Notes under the pieces: model-generated | Told to the model about the DNA's origin: nothing | Databases searched by the model: none | Seen by the model: only the letters and a program-made list of their open reading frames with translations | Assembly: GCF_000801105.2 (NCBI RefSeq) | Contig: NC_079517.1 | Span: 20,469,579 to 20,533,578, forward strand | Reading direction: 5' to 3' | Length of the DNA stretch: 64,000 bases | Origin: Raphanus sativus | Taxonomy: Eukaryota; Streptophyta; Magnoliopsida; Brassicales; Brassicaceae | Shown here: positions 10,454 to 21,689 of the stretch, one piece after another | Layout: every line of letters starts with the position of its first letter | Numbering within the stretch: the stretch's first letter is position 1 | Program-made: the position numbers and the translations under genes

Positions 10454-11768
10454 GTGATCCAGAAGGAGTACCCGAACCTGCCATGGTTTGCTGAGATTGC
10501 CAACTTCTTGGCAGCTGAGAAAGAGCCTTTGAGGTTCACTGGGAATGAGAAGAGGAAATTTCTAAGGGAGGCAAGGCACTACTTCTGGGATGAGCCGTAT
10601 CTCTATCGGCAAGGCAAAGATGGGATATTCAGGAGATGTGTTCCAGAGGCTGATATTCCAGGGATCCTTCACCACTGCCATGGTTCCTCATATGCTGGTC
10701 ACTTTGCCACCTTCAAGACTGTTTCCAAGATCCTCCAAGCCGGTTTCTGGTGGCCCACTAAGAGATGCTCACGCCTTCATATCTCGATGCAATTCATGCC
10801 AAAGGATGGGGAGTATAAGTAAGAGGAACGAGATGCCTCAGAACTACATCTTGGAAGTTGAAGTGTTCGATTGCTGGGGGATCGATTTCATGGAACCTTT
10901 CCCAGTCTCTCACAAGAATGAGTACATCCTAGTTGCTATAGACTATGTCTCCAAGTGGGTAGAAGCGATTGCTAGTCCAACTAATGATGCGCGAGTTGTA
11001 ACCAAGATGTTCACCTCCATCATCTTTCCAAGATTTGGAGTGCCTAGAGTGGTTATAAGCGATGGTGGAACTCACTTTATCAACAAGTTGTTCCAAGGAT
11101 TGCTGAGCAAGAATGGTGTGAAACACAAGGTTTCAACCGCCTATCATCCTCAAACAAGTGGTCAAGTGGAAGTTTCCAACAGAGAGATCAAGAACATCCT
11201 CCAGAAGACTGTCAACACCACCCACAAGGATTGGTCCCTTAAGCTTGACGATGCTCTCTGGGCGTACAGAACAGCCTACAAGACCCCTTTAGGGACCACT
11301 CCCTATCATCTGGTCTACGGTAAGGCGTGCCACCTACCTGTTGAGCTAGAGTACAAGGCGGCTTGGGCTGTCAAACTACTCAACTTCGACATCAAACCTG
11401 CCAAGGAGAGGCGAACCATTCAGATCCACGAGTTGGAGGAGATCAGGCATCTGGCCTATGAGAGTTCTAAGATCTACAAGGAAAAGACCAAGGCATTCCA
11501 CGACAGGCGGATCATCAGCAGAAGCTTTGCTCCGAACGATCAGGTCTTACTCTTCAATTCACGGGTTAAGCTGTTCCCTGGGAAGCTTAAATCTAGATGG
11601 TCTGGACCTTCCACCATTAAGGAGGTTCGCCCTTATGGAGCTGTTGTGTTGCTGAACACAAGAGGAGGAGAATTTGTTGTCAATGGTCAGCATCTCAAGC
11701 CATATCTTGCTGACACAACAATCGCTGAAGGTGTAGAGATACCCTTAAGCGATCCCCCTCAAGCCTAA
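10454..11768 (+). pseudogene. Athila pol: integrase
   Basis: The N-terminal zinc-binding part ([20 protein letters not shown], then the [12 protein letters not shown] block) is split between two frames by an indel near 10740-10800. The catalytic core is then continuous: the first Asp in [11 protein letters not shown], the second in [14 protein letters not shown] and the Glu in [13 protein letters not shown], so the DDE triad is present. The C-terminal part includes [20 protein letters not shown] and ends SDPPQA with TAA. The core is well preserved although pol as a whole is broken upstream. Confidence 0.9.
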
Positions 11769-11811
11769 TCGGCTCATTGAAGTCAAGCTAGTGACAGAAA
11801 ACAAGCGCTTG

Positions 11812-11884
11812 GTGGGAGGCAACCCACTGGTGAGTGTAAACATTGTTTTCTTTTTGTCTTTATCTTCTAGGAACTAACTTGCAG
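11812..11884 (+). promoter_or_regulatory. Conserved Athila hairpin followed by a splice donor
   Basis: A stem GTGGG (11812-11816) pairs with CCCAC (11823-11827). Three bases later is a strong 5' splice site, CTG|GTGAGT (11830). Candidate acceptors are at 11870, 11884 and, just before the env-like ATG, 12541-12542. The same hairpin arrangement occurs at 33321 and 61088 in other family members. Removing 11830-12542 would put the env-like ATG directly next to the pol end. Confidence 0.5.
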
Positions 11885-12542
11885 GTTGAAAAATCAAGAA
11901 AATTCGAGATCACTCCAGGAGAGCACTCCAGCGGTTGTTCCGCCGATTGTTCCCAGGTAAGTTCTCGAACAAAAAAAAAAATAATAAAAAAAAGGGAAGG
12001 GAAAGCGGTTTGATTGGTTTTAAAGCCCAAACATTCCACTTCCCCACTTCATCTCTCTCGCCGCACAACCCCCCCCCCCTTTTAGAACCCTAAAAATCGC
12101 GAACTCTCATCTCTCTCTTTCTCATCGATTTTGGTTCTAACCTTTTGGGATTCTCTTGAGATTGGGTTGTCTTGCAGGAATCACCTCTCCAATCAAGGTA
12201 ATCGGACAAGAACTCTCTCCCTCTTTGCGCATGCAAATCGCGATTTGGGAGTGATTTCTTGGATCCTCTTTTTCCTTTATGCTTTGCGATTTCCTCCTAG
12301 ATTGTAGCTCTTGATAGTATACTTGCTACTAGGATTGAATTCATGATTGATTTTCAATAGAAGAGGAACTGATTGTTGCTTGTGATTCTTGGCCTTTGCG
12401 ACTCCCACTGTTGAGATTGAGACTTGTGTAGGTTGTCTAGTAATCGATGGACTTGGATAGAACAAGAAGATTGGATTGTTCCATCGTTTCTAGAACAACC
12501 GACGAACTGTGCTAATATTGGGATTTTGTTTTTGTCTTGCAG
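11885..12542 (+). other. Athila non-coding leader before the env-like ORF
   Basis: About 660 bases with no coding sequence, rich in pyrimidine tracts (a run of C near 12068, repeated tctctct) and with intron-like ends: gtaatcgg near 12198 and tttttgtcttgcag directly before the ATG at 12543. It looks like an untranslated leader with one or more introns. A chance promoter role is possible. Confidence 0.5.
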
Positions 12543-13956
12543 ATGCCTCCAAGGATGCGGAACGCACGAGCCACCAAGAGCACAGCTTCTCCAGCCGCGA
12601 GTGCTCCACCCGGTTACCCATGGCCGAACAAGACTGAGGGCGCGCCCATCGACCTCAATGATCCGATGCTCCTTGACTTCAACGTTGAGGGATGGGACAA
12701 GGAGTCGGCAGCGATATACAACAGGCTCCTGCTAGCAGAGATCCTGCCCACGCGGTTCGTGCACCAGCCAACACTAGGCGCTCTAGGCCTTGACACTGAG
12801 GTGTTCGACACGATGCAGGCTATGGGATTCATGCCTCTCTGCTACCAGGCCCAGGTTCTCTACCCAGACTTGGTCAGGCAAGTGCTCGCGACGTGCAGGA
12901 TCACTTACCAGAACCCGAATGCGCCTACGTACGAGAACTGCTCCTTCTCCTTCATGGCTGATGGCAAGTTCTGCACCATCTCTCTCAACGATCTGAACAC
13001 GCTGCTTGAGATTTCAGACATGCCAAAGGGGTTTCAGTGGAAAAGAAGTTCAAACCGGCAGACACCTTTTGGGATCTCATCGCAGCCGGCAAGTTCACCT
13101 CTCGCAAGGCCTATCAGTCGCAGATCCGGAACCCTGCTATCCGGATCATCGCCAAGATTGTGTCCAATGTCTTGTTCGCGAAGGAGTACACCTCCAAGAT
13201 CACGAATGGAGAGCTCCAGGTCTCTACACGGGACTTGAGGATGAGATGCGCAGAGAGAACATCACCCCGATCCAGGAAGTCAAGACCAACCCAGGGTATC
13301 ATCTCATCTCCATGTTCGCTGACCGCAGAGACACACTGGTTCGGACTGATGATAAGAAGGATCGTTGCGGCAGTCTGCTCACACCCTTGTTCCAGCACTT
13401 CAACATCAACCTCAGCTCTTACACGGTCATCTCTGCGATAGAGTACATCGATACTCCTTACCTGATCGCATGCCACATCCTGCGCGACGAGACCACCTAT
13501 AAGTTCCAGGATAAAGAAGGGAACCCTCTGTACTGCAAGCTCCCTATGCCTGGGTTCACAGACTTCTTATCCTTGGAGAACATTGTGTTCTCACTCGATG
13601 AAGAGCATCCCTGCGATGATCCGAAGGCGCCGGTTCAGCACGATGATGAAGACATGGATGATGTGGAGCATGTGACTCCACCGGCTGATGGTGAGTATGA
13701 CTTGGAGGACTTCACCGATGTGACTGATGATCACGCCTACAGGCGCTGGATGGTTGATTCCCAGAAGAAGAACAACAGCCTCATGAAGAGGATACTCAGG
13801 GCGATCATAGGCGCCTGCATTGGAGCACAGGAGGAGTGTACGCCACAGAGAACAAGGCGACCAGGAAAGGAACACGCGGGAACATCGACTGGAGCAGAGA
13901 GACTGCCGAGAAACAGGAGGACAGCTGGTCACTCCGGTAGCGGCGATTCAGACTGA
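12543..13956 (+). pseudogene. Athila env-like ORF (Arabidopsis retrotransposon ORF-1 family), frameshifted
   Basis: ATG follows a TTGCAG acceptor. The first frame (MPPRMRNARATKS onward) contains FMADGKFCTISLNDLNTLLE near residue 150, which I recognise as the ATHILA ORF-1 family. The sequence then changes frame near 13035 (continuing with PADTFWDLIAAGKFTSRKAY) and again near 13220 (continuing with DEMRRENITPIQEVKTNPGY) to a stop at 13956. The third part is acidic (ddedmddveh) and ends in a basic tail. This ORF lies where envelope genes lie in retroviruses. Its function in plants is unproven, and no clear transmembrane segment was seen. Two frameshifts make it inactive. Confidence 0.8.
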
Positions 13957-15386
13957 GTCCGAGAGGACTATTTCTATCACTTGTCTTATCCATCTGAACT
14001 ATTTATTTTTTATGTTATTTGCTTCTGTTTGGTGTGTTTCAGCTTCCTCTGATTTATTTTCACAACCAGGGATGGTGTGAACTAAGTCTGGGGGAGCGAT
14101 TGTACTATATTCGCTTGTGTGCTTTTTGAGTCAGTCCTTGTGTCATTTTTATGTTTTTATCGAGTCAGTCAAAACTATTGTGGGAATCAGAACCTTATTT
14201 TGTGATGCTCTTTAACCACCTCGTGCTTTAACCTTCTTATTCAGTGACCTTAGCAGTGATGAAAGACCCACACCTGGACCTGGAACACCCTGACTTATCT
14301 CAATTGACACTCCAGAAGTTCTATACCGATCAGGTTACACTGGGCAGACTTAACTCCACTTTATCTGAACCTAATCTGGACTTTAATTCTTCTTGTCATG
14401 GGCACTAGATCAGGGTAGAATGAGAACTACACTCAGGACTTCTTATCCGATTTTTATCCCTCTTGCTGTTCCTGAGTGGGTAGCTCACCTTTAGCTAGTT
14501 CCCACCTTGAACCCTGACCTTTTATTCCACCCTCATGCATTTGCTTTTCTAGTACTTTATGTGCAGATATGTGCAAAAAGGTCGGAGAGGAAAGCATCGA
14601 CGCAGTTCTTACTCATCAATGCTCACACAGTGGAAGCAGGCAGAACAACCGGAACAGACCAGTTGCTAGAACAGACCAGAATGAATCACCAGTGGCATCA
14701 TGTACATCACTTGTTACCTCCTTGCTCGTCACCCCAGCATTTTGTATTTCAGTATATAAAAAAAAAAAAAAAAACAATTCAGTTTTTGCTTTGATTTAGT
14801 GGTGACGAGAAGGGGAAGAATCTATGATGCATGCCACTGGGGAAGTTGAGAAGGTAATGGTGGTCTCAGTGAAGTGTTCTGAAGGGGAAGTTGAATCACG
14901 CAGAGCAGCCCTATGATCGATCTATCGGAGAGCAGTCCGATTAGCAGAGATGAGTAAGGACTGTGGACCTCAATGGAGCCGTCCTCTCACGACCATTTTG
15001 TGCGATATCCTGCACCCGCTCTTGGTAAACCCTAAACACTCTTGAACTCCACCATAAAAGTTAGCCTGTTCTATACCTAGCCCGTTCTCTCTGAGTAGAG
15101 CATGTGACAAGAAGCTCACACTGATCTTAATTGAACATAAGGAGTTTTGTCTCGAAAGTGTTGCCTTTTCAGGTTGAGATGTAGAGTAAGGAGCCGATCT
15201 TCGAACAGCGATCAGGGGGTTCTCAGTAAGTGTGTGTGGTCCTAATCTACAGCTTGTATGGTTCAGAGATTTGTGGTAAGAGTATGGTTGCTGAGGATAA
15301 GCGAGTTCCCACGCTTTCAAACCTTTCTCCCTGTTCTTGGTACTTGTCTTGTTCGAGGACAAACAAGGATCTAAGTCTGGGGGAAT
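13957..15386 (+). other. Athila 3' non-coding region with two polypurine-like tracts
   Basis: No credible ORF. A tract 'aagtctgggggag' occurs near 14084-14096 and again at about 15372-15386, the second directly before the LTR. A short poly(A) run is at 14759-14775. The second tract is the likely polypurine tract; the first is an internal copy. Confidence 0.6.
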
Positions 15387-16536
15387 TGATATATGGTGTT
15401 TTTCACATCATTGTATATATGTTTTCATTTGTTTCAAGTCACTAATTCGTGTCACTCTAGTCCTTTTTGACCTTTTACAGGTCTGGAGTTAGTAGAAGAA
15501 AGAAGAGAAGGTGCCTGATGAAAAGAAGTCCTTTTGGAGCATTCCTGCGGAGAACACTCAAGAGAACAGTCCCGAGACTGTTCTCTCTCAAGCGGAACAA
15601 GCAGACGGAGTGATCCGGAGATTGTTCCAGACGAATATGGAAACTCCTATTTCGGGAATTAAAGCCCTGTTGCCCTAATCTATTTTCTTCTGACTGGCGC
15701 CTCCATATAAAACGCCATCTATCTATTTTCTATTTTTGGGACGCTAGTTTTACAAGAGAACACTGAGTATTTGCGATCTGCAACTTGTAAGGGAGAAGAA
15801 TCCATCCTCTCATAGAGAAGATCATCTGAACCCTATTGTTTCATACTCTGTTCTTATGCAATTTTATTCAGGATTTATGTCTTTGTTTATGTGCATCATG
15901 ATCGAGTAGTGACCTTGCTCGCCTAGGGTTTTTAGGGTGTTGAGACATGAGCTAAACATAGATAAGCGATCCATAAATGTTCTTCATTCATACTGTTCTT
16001 ACTGCTTTCATTAAACTGATCACTTGATGTTAGATCACTAGTTCATCACCTAGTTAACCGCTTAGGATGATAACTTGACATGTATTGAATGAACTTAGTA
16101 TCCCTAGTCAGCGAAAGTAGATATTAGGGTGGTAAGTGAACTGATCGGACCTGTCCTCTAAGGCTTGCAATCGATCCTCATCCCAACGACAGTTAGGTGG
16201 TGAGATCGATCTGCAAAGCGATCACTGCCATGACAGTGGAGTGTTCCAGCTGAGTGATCCGAGTTCTAGAAAGCACTTCATCACGCTTGAATAATTGTTT
16301 GGCTCCAATTCAACACCCAATGAAATACCCTAGGCTAGCTCTTGTTTAATTGAATCAATCTCGTGTTTATTTTGCTTGTTTACTATCGCCAAATTCAACC
16401 AAATCATATTTTCTTCTTAGCTTGATTCTGAAACTTATAGAACTAGAGTGTAGACTGGTCCTCTGGATTTGAATCTCAAGTACTACAATTGCAACTGTTA
16501 ACTTGGCAGTAGGAAGAATTCATTTTTAGTGTATCA
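15387..16536 (+). repeat. Athila 3' LTR
   Basis: Starts TGATATATGG after the polypurine tract and ends AGTGTATCA, where the minus-strand copia coding sequence begins at once. Athila LTRs typically run from TGATA to TATCA. Length 1150 bp. The matching 5' LTR is not in the window. Confidence 0.8.
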
Positions 16537-19220
16537 ATAAGCTCCCATGTCCTGTTCTTTCTGTGTGATTCCATTTCCTCATCGACAGCTGCTTTCCAGA
16601 GTTTCCTTTTTCGACTTCTCATTGCCTCTGCATAGGATTTAGGTTCCTCAACTTCCAAATCTTCAATAACATTGAGCGCGTAAGCTACAAAATTCCCATC
16701 TTCATATCTGGAAGGAGGCCTCACGTTCTGTCTTCGCTCTCTATCACGTGCCAGAACATATGTGTCTAGGTTCTCTGGTTCATTAGTTTCATTACTGTCA
16801 TTCTCAGCTTCTTGAAGCTCTTCATGCTTATCTGAGTCGCTAGAGCCTTCTGAGGATGATGATGATGATTCTTCTCCACCTTGATCAGAAGTGTGTTCGA
16901 CGAGAGGAGACGGACCTCTGATCAAATCATCACTAAACGAGACCTTTTTCCTAGCTTTCTTACTAGGCTGCTTGCTAGTAGTAGCTTCTTCACTGGCCTT
17001 TTTCTTAGCCATTGCGTGTTTGTATAATTCATCTTCATTGAATACCACATTATGACTTGTTCTGCACCTCCCTTCATCTTCTATCCAGATTCGATAACCT
17101 TTAGTACCCATAGGATATCCCACAAAGAATCCCTTGATAGCCCTAGGTCCTGTTTTCTCTTCTGTCACATGAACATATGCAGAACACTCGAATGTTCTTA
17201 GATGGCTCAAGTCGGGTTTGTAACCAGACCATACTTCCTCAGGTAGCTTGAACTCCAAACTCGAGTTAGGTGACCTATTAATCAAGTAGATGGCAGTAGA
17301 TGCAGCTTCTGCCCAAAAACTTTGGTCAAGGCCAGATTCGGCTAGCATGCATCTTACCTTGTCCATAATTGTTCTATTCATCCTCTCTGAAACCCCATTC
17401 TGTTGTGGAGTGTAGGTGCAGGTTCTGTGTCGTTTAATTCCTGACTTTTTGCGATAATCATCAAACAATCTGTTGCAGAATTCAAGCCCATTATCAGTTC
17501 TTAAACACTTTACCTTCTTCTCAGTTTTAGTCTCAACTTCAGCCTTCCATTCTCTGAACTTAGAAAATACCTCATCTTTAGTAGTCATAAAATATATCCA
17601 AACTTTCTTTGAATAATCATCAATAAAAGTAACAAAATACTTATTTCCAGCAAGACTATCCGGAGTAGAAGGAGACCCCCAAAGGTCAGAGTGAATATAG
17701 TCTAGAATCCCTTTAGTAACGTGCTTAGCTGTAGAAAACTTCTGTTTATGCGATTTTCCAATGATACAATGCTCACAGAAATCCAGTGTCTTGACCTCCT
17801 TGTCAATGATAAATCCTTTTTTGACAAGTTCAGACATGTTGTTAATATTCATATGACCGAGGCGTGAGTGCCATACATTAGTCATATTCCTCTCAGCTCT
17901 AGAAATATTAGCTTCCCCACGTAAGACTGTTCCCTGTAGATAATATAACCCCTGATGATACTTTCCAGAGATAACCTTCTCATTACCTTTGTAAAAATTA
18001 ACCATAAGATCCTTCCCTTCATATCGACATCCAGACGTTTCCAACATTCCGTATGAGATTAAGTTTCTGCTCATTCCAGGCATATATCTTACGCCTGTCA
18101 AAATTACCACAGATCCATCTTCATTCTGAATCTTAATCTTACCAATTCCTTGAATGTTGCTATGTGTGTTATTAGCCATTAACACTTTTCCACCTTTGAA
18201 TTCTTCCAGGTCAAACAGGAAGCTCTTGTCGGGTGTGATATGGAAGGAGCAGCCAGAGTCCATTACCCATTCTTCTTGGGTGTCGTGAGTACTTACGGTA
18301 AGTATCATCGGTTGCTTTGGTTCTTCTGCTAGATTAGCTGAGTCTTGCGGTTTATATTGTCTTTTGTCAGGGCATTCACGCGTCCAGTGACCCTCCTTGC
18401 CGCAGATAAAGCATCCCTTGGAGTTCTTGTTTCTTAGACGCGATTTGGATCGTCCATGTCTGCTTTTGGATCTCCCCTTATAGGGTTTTCCACCTCCTTT
18501 GCCAGAGGGATGGTCTGATCTCCCTCTCTCAACCATCAGACCTTCTCCACCTGACCTGGTAAACTTACCACTCTCAATCAACTCTCTCTCTTTGGACCGA
18601 GCGGCCCCAGTGACCTCAGCTACGCTTAGCGTGTCTCTTCCGTATTTGAGAGTCTCTTTGAGTTGATCATATTTGTTAGGTAGTGAGCTTAGCAATAGGA
18701 TGGTTTGAACTTCCTCTGATACTTCAACTTGCAAATTATTTAAATCTGCCACTAGCTTCAGAAAATCATCCACATTCTCATCAATAGTCTTTGAGTCGAT
18801 CATCCTGAAAGTGTAGAATCTGAGCTGTAGGTAAATTCGATTGGGTAAAGAAGTCTCGGTGTATAGACTGTTTAGTGTATTCCACATTGCAGCAGCCGTC
18901 TCACAATGTTGAATTTTTCTTAAGACCTTGTTCCCAACATTTAGTACAATCAAATCCTTTGCTTTTTCTGATTTCTCAAACTTTGCAGGATCAACAGCAG
19001 GTGCAGGCTTGACGATTCCAGCAAGCCCCTTTCCAGTATCTTTCATGGCAGATTCTGGTTCATCCTTAGTATCAGGATCATCTTTTAAAAGCTTCTCGTC
19101 GGTGAGAATAGCTTTCAAGCCGAGTACTCCAAAGTGAGCCAGCATCCTCACTTTCCATAGGGCGAAATCACCATCACCCTCAAACCGGTCTATCTCAATA
19201 CTTTCCTTCGACTTCACCAT
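16537..19220 (-). CDS. Copia gag-pol polyprotein, N-terminal 890 or so residues
   Basis: One unbroken frame. Order: gag (starts MVKSKESIEIDRFEGDGDF, UBN2-type), CCHC zinc knuckle CFICGKEGHWTREC near residue 268, aspartic protease with WVMDSGCSFHIT near 317, gag-pre-integrase WHSRLGHMNINNMSELV, and integrase core with HSDLWGSPST, CLRTDNGLEFCN and TPQQNGVSERMNR, so all three acidic residues are seen. A Ser/Glu-rich linker follows, then the start of the RT domain (DEEMESHRKNRTWELI). At 16537 the frame runs into the Athila LTR and ends by chance at 16476. No stop or frameshift occurs in the retained part. Confidence 0.9.
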
Positions 19221-19284
19221 CGAGCAGGTACTGATTATAAACCTCCTCCTCCTCTCTCCTAAGTAACCTCGATGTAAACCGGAT

Positions 19285-19297
19285 GCTCTGATACCAC
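19285..19297 (-). promoter_or_regulatory. Primer-binding site, initiator tRNA-Met type
   Basis: On the minus strand TGGTATCAGAGCA follows the LTR after two bases. This sequence pairs with the 3' end of plant initiator tRNA-Met and primes reverse transcription in many copia elements. Confidence 0.85.
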
Positions 19298-19298
19298 T

Positions 19299-19785
19299 TG
19301 TAGAAGATATTAGTCAGATTACTTAGGTGTCAAGTTAACTTAGATCTAGGTTTAAACTGAAAGTAAATGGCACAATCAATTTAACGAGTTCCCGGCCCTC
19401 GGCGCGGTACTTCTCGTGGGAGAACTCCTGCTCCCAAAATCCAGTAGATCAAAAGACTTCTAGCACCACCAAATCAGTATGTGCTAGATAGAGTGTTTAC
19501 AAAGAATCAAATCCACCCAAGCTAGAGAATACAACAAACCCTTAGATCAAATAGTCTTAAGCCTAAGCTATTTATCAATTGTTGTTGTCTCCTTTCTCTT
19601 GCTACCACCTGATATGATCTTATGTTGCCGTAAACTCTCTGTTGTTTCCTTAATGCTGCTTAACCCTAATCAACATGCTAACACCCCTTTATATATGTGT
19701 GTGTCGCATGTGACTAGGTAAAGCTGGAGTGGGCCTGTGCATTTTGGTTCTGGTCCAGCGAGAATGTCGAAGCCCAAAACTCACA
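19299..19785 (-). repeat. Copia 5' LTR (outer edge approximate)
   Basis: The inner edge is set by TGTAGAAG on the plus strand, which is CTTCTACA on the element strand, directly before the primer-binding site. A TATA-like atatataaagg (element strand) lies near 19690. The outer edge is placed at an ACA near 19785, but no second LTR is available to confirm it. Confidence 0.55.
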
Positions 19786-21689
19786 ATTATCTTATTAATG
19801 TTGCTTTGGTTTTGGTTTCTTGGAGACCAAAAAGAAAAGAAAAAAAATTAAGACTTGCTTTGCTTTTTATAGCCTTCGGCGTTTAGAAGTAACCTACTAG
19901 GTTCTAACTGGTGACCATTAAAATAAGAATAGGAATGAGTAGCAAAAAAAATAGCAGGAACAAAATAAAAGGAATGAAAAGGAAAATTTATTACTTTTGT
20001 TCCCTATCAATTTTGATAAGGAATGTTTTTGTTCAATAATTTCTTAAAACTTAAGGAATGACAAGGAATTACACACAGCAAAAATTCTTCATAAATGGTG
20101 TAATTTTAAAGAAATTGATAGGAATTGGTCATTCCCCTTGCTTCCTTATTTTACCAGTTAATCTTGGACAATGTAACTTTGGTTTACTTTCTTTATTTGT
20201 TAAAGAATTTTGCTTAAGATTGTTTCTACTATGATTTCAGTTTCAATATTACACAAAAGTCAAGAACTCAAGATGGCAGAGTTGCTCTATGCACATCTCT
20301 AATGGTTGTGTCAATAGTAAGAGTATCTTCATGTTCAATCAATCTATATATTTATCCGTATAAGAGTATGTAGAGATAAATTTACTCTAAATCTATTTCT
20401 ATTTTTAAATAGAGATTAATTTTAAATTCTATAAATAAAGAAAGAAATAAATGTTCTGTTTTTTTATTATATAATTAAAAATAAAAAATACATGGGAGTA
20501 AATTCCGTCACTACATTAGATTTTTTTTTATTTTAGAGAAAAATAGAAAATACATCAGAGATGGTTTAAGTGTGATGGAAACAGTCCAAAGCATTGGCAG
20601 AATGAGAGTATTTTATGCTCAAACGGGAAGTTGAGTAAAACGGTTATGGGCAGTTAAGGCCGAGAAGTAACCGGCCGAACTCCTTTTTATCCTGATTTTT
20701 GTGGGGATACTGAGACACACGGGTTCGGGGAGAAAAGAACATAACACACAGAGAGGAAATACCGAGAGAGAAGAGAGAGATGCCTGGAAGGCCGATCCAA
20801 GTCTCCGTTGGTGGGTCGCGAGTCCTGGCTTGACGGCGAATGGTTCCGAGAGGCAATGGATAATGGATCGATCGGATCGAGAGTGGACACTGACGATAGA
20901 CAAGCATAGTATGTAGCCGATGAAGGGATGAAGGGAATGAGCTGATCGAATGCATGTACGGCATAATCCTGTGGGATGTGGAGTTTATGGTTTATACCGC
21001 GAATGTGATGCATACGGGAGTCTTTTCTGATGGATCGCGGGTCCCAGAGTGATTGGTTCAGTGATGTCTGGATCGTTTACATACATGATAAAGGGGTAAA
21101 AACAGTGTATGTCCGACTGATTGAAGAGGATGGCGTTACATATGATGATGATCGATAGTGTGGATCATGCTGAACATACTAATGATCAAGGATAATAGAT
21201 GGGGACATAGGTTTTGTACGAGACTGTTATTGGCCGGATGGGTGTGGATCGTGTTACTGGTGGTTATGACTCGATTGAGTCTTAGTATTCTTTACCGGCA
21301 ATGGTAAAACCAGGGACATGGTTAATTGGCTGGAGTCAAGGCGTCTACATTCTGTTGCAGAGTGAATGATGGTTGGACCGAGAGTGGACTAATTTTATTT
21401 GTGTGCTAGATGGGACTGGATGATAGCTGTAGAACAGGCTACATGTACTGGGATCTTGATGGCATTGTTCACTACACGAGACTTGCTGATTTTTGTGGAA
21501 CGTGTAACATGACTGAGTAGAACGCAACTTTTTGACTGGATAGATGAGTTGTACTGTCTGATTAAGATGTGATCAATGACTGATTCTGGAGTGCTGAGTA
21601 TGACTAACGTACTGTTTGTTCTGGATGGTTGGTACTAAGCCGTCTTTTTTTGTTTCTTGGTCACGTGGAGATGGATCTTTCTTGAGAAA
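19786..21689. other. Intergenic with MITE-like pieces; no gene recognised
   Basis: 19919-20152 has imperfect inverted ends (taaaataagaataggaatga against a right end ending ttccttattttacc) and is probably an old MITE. 20320-20570 is AT-rich and resembles a second decayed MITE. 20580-21660 is less AT-rich, with many short open frames on both strands and recurring 'gactggat' words, but I recognise no protein. Confidence 0.4.

Larger units (their letters stand above)
9794..16536 (+). mobile_element. Athila-type Ty3/gypsy retrotransposon, 3' two thirds
   Basis: Order: end of reverse transcriptase and RNase H, integrase, a conserved hairpin with a splice donor, a long non-coding leader, an env-like ORF (Arabidopsis retrotransposon ORF-1 family), a 1.4-kb non-coding part with two G-rich tracts, and a 3' LTR (15387-16536). 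This is the Athila layout. The 5' LTR, gag, protease and most of reverse transcriptase are missing at the assembly gap. Several frameshifts show the element is inactive. Its right end lies inside a copia ORF, so it inserted into that copia element. Confidence 0.88.
16537..19785 (-). mobile_element. Ty1/copia retrotransposon, 5' part, cut by the Athila insertion
   Basis: Minus-strand element with 5' LTR (19299 to about 19785), primer-binding site (19285-19297) and an open gag-pol frame from 19220 to the junction at 16537. Reverse transcriptase, RNase H and the 3' LTR are missing because the Athila element is inserted there. The other half should lie on the far side of the Athila element, which falls in the assembly gap. 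Confidence 0.88.

Noticed and set aside
20619..21013. Overlapping minus-strand frames of about 100 codons
   Set aside because: Three frames are open at once, none resembles a known family, and splice sites do not improve them.
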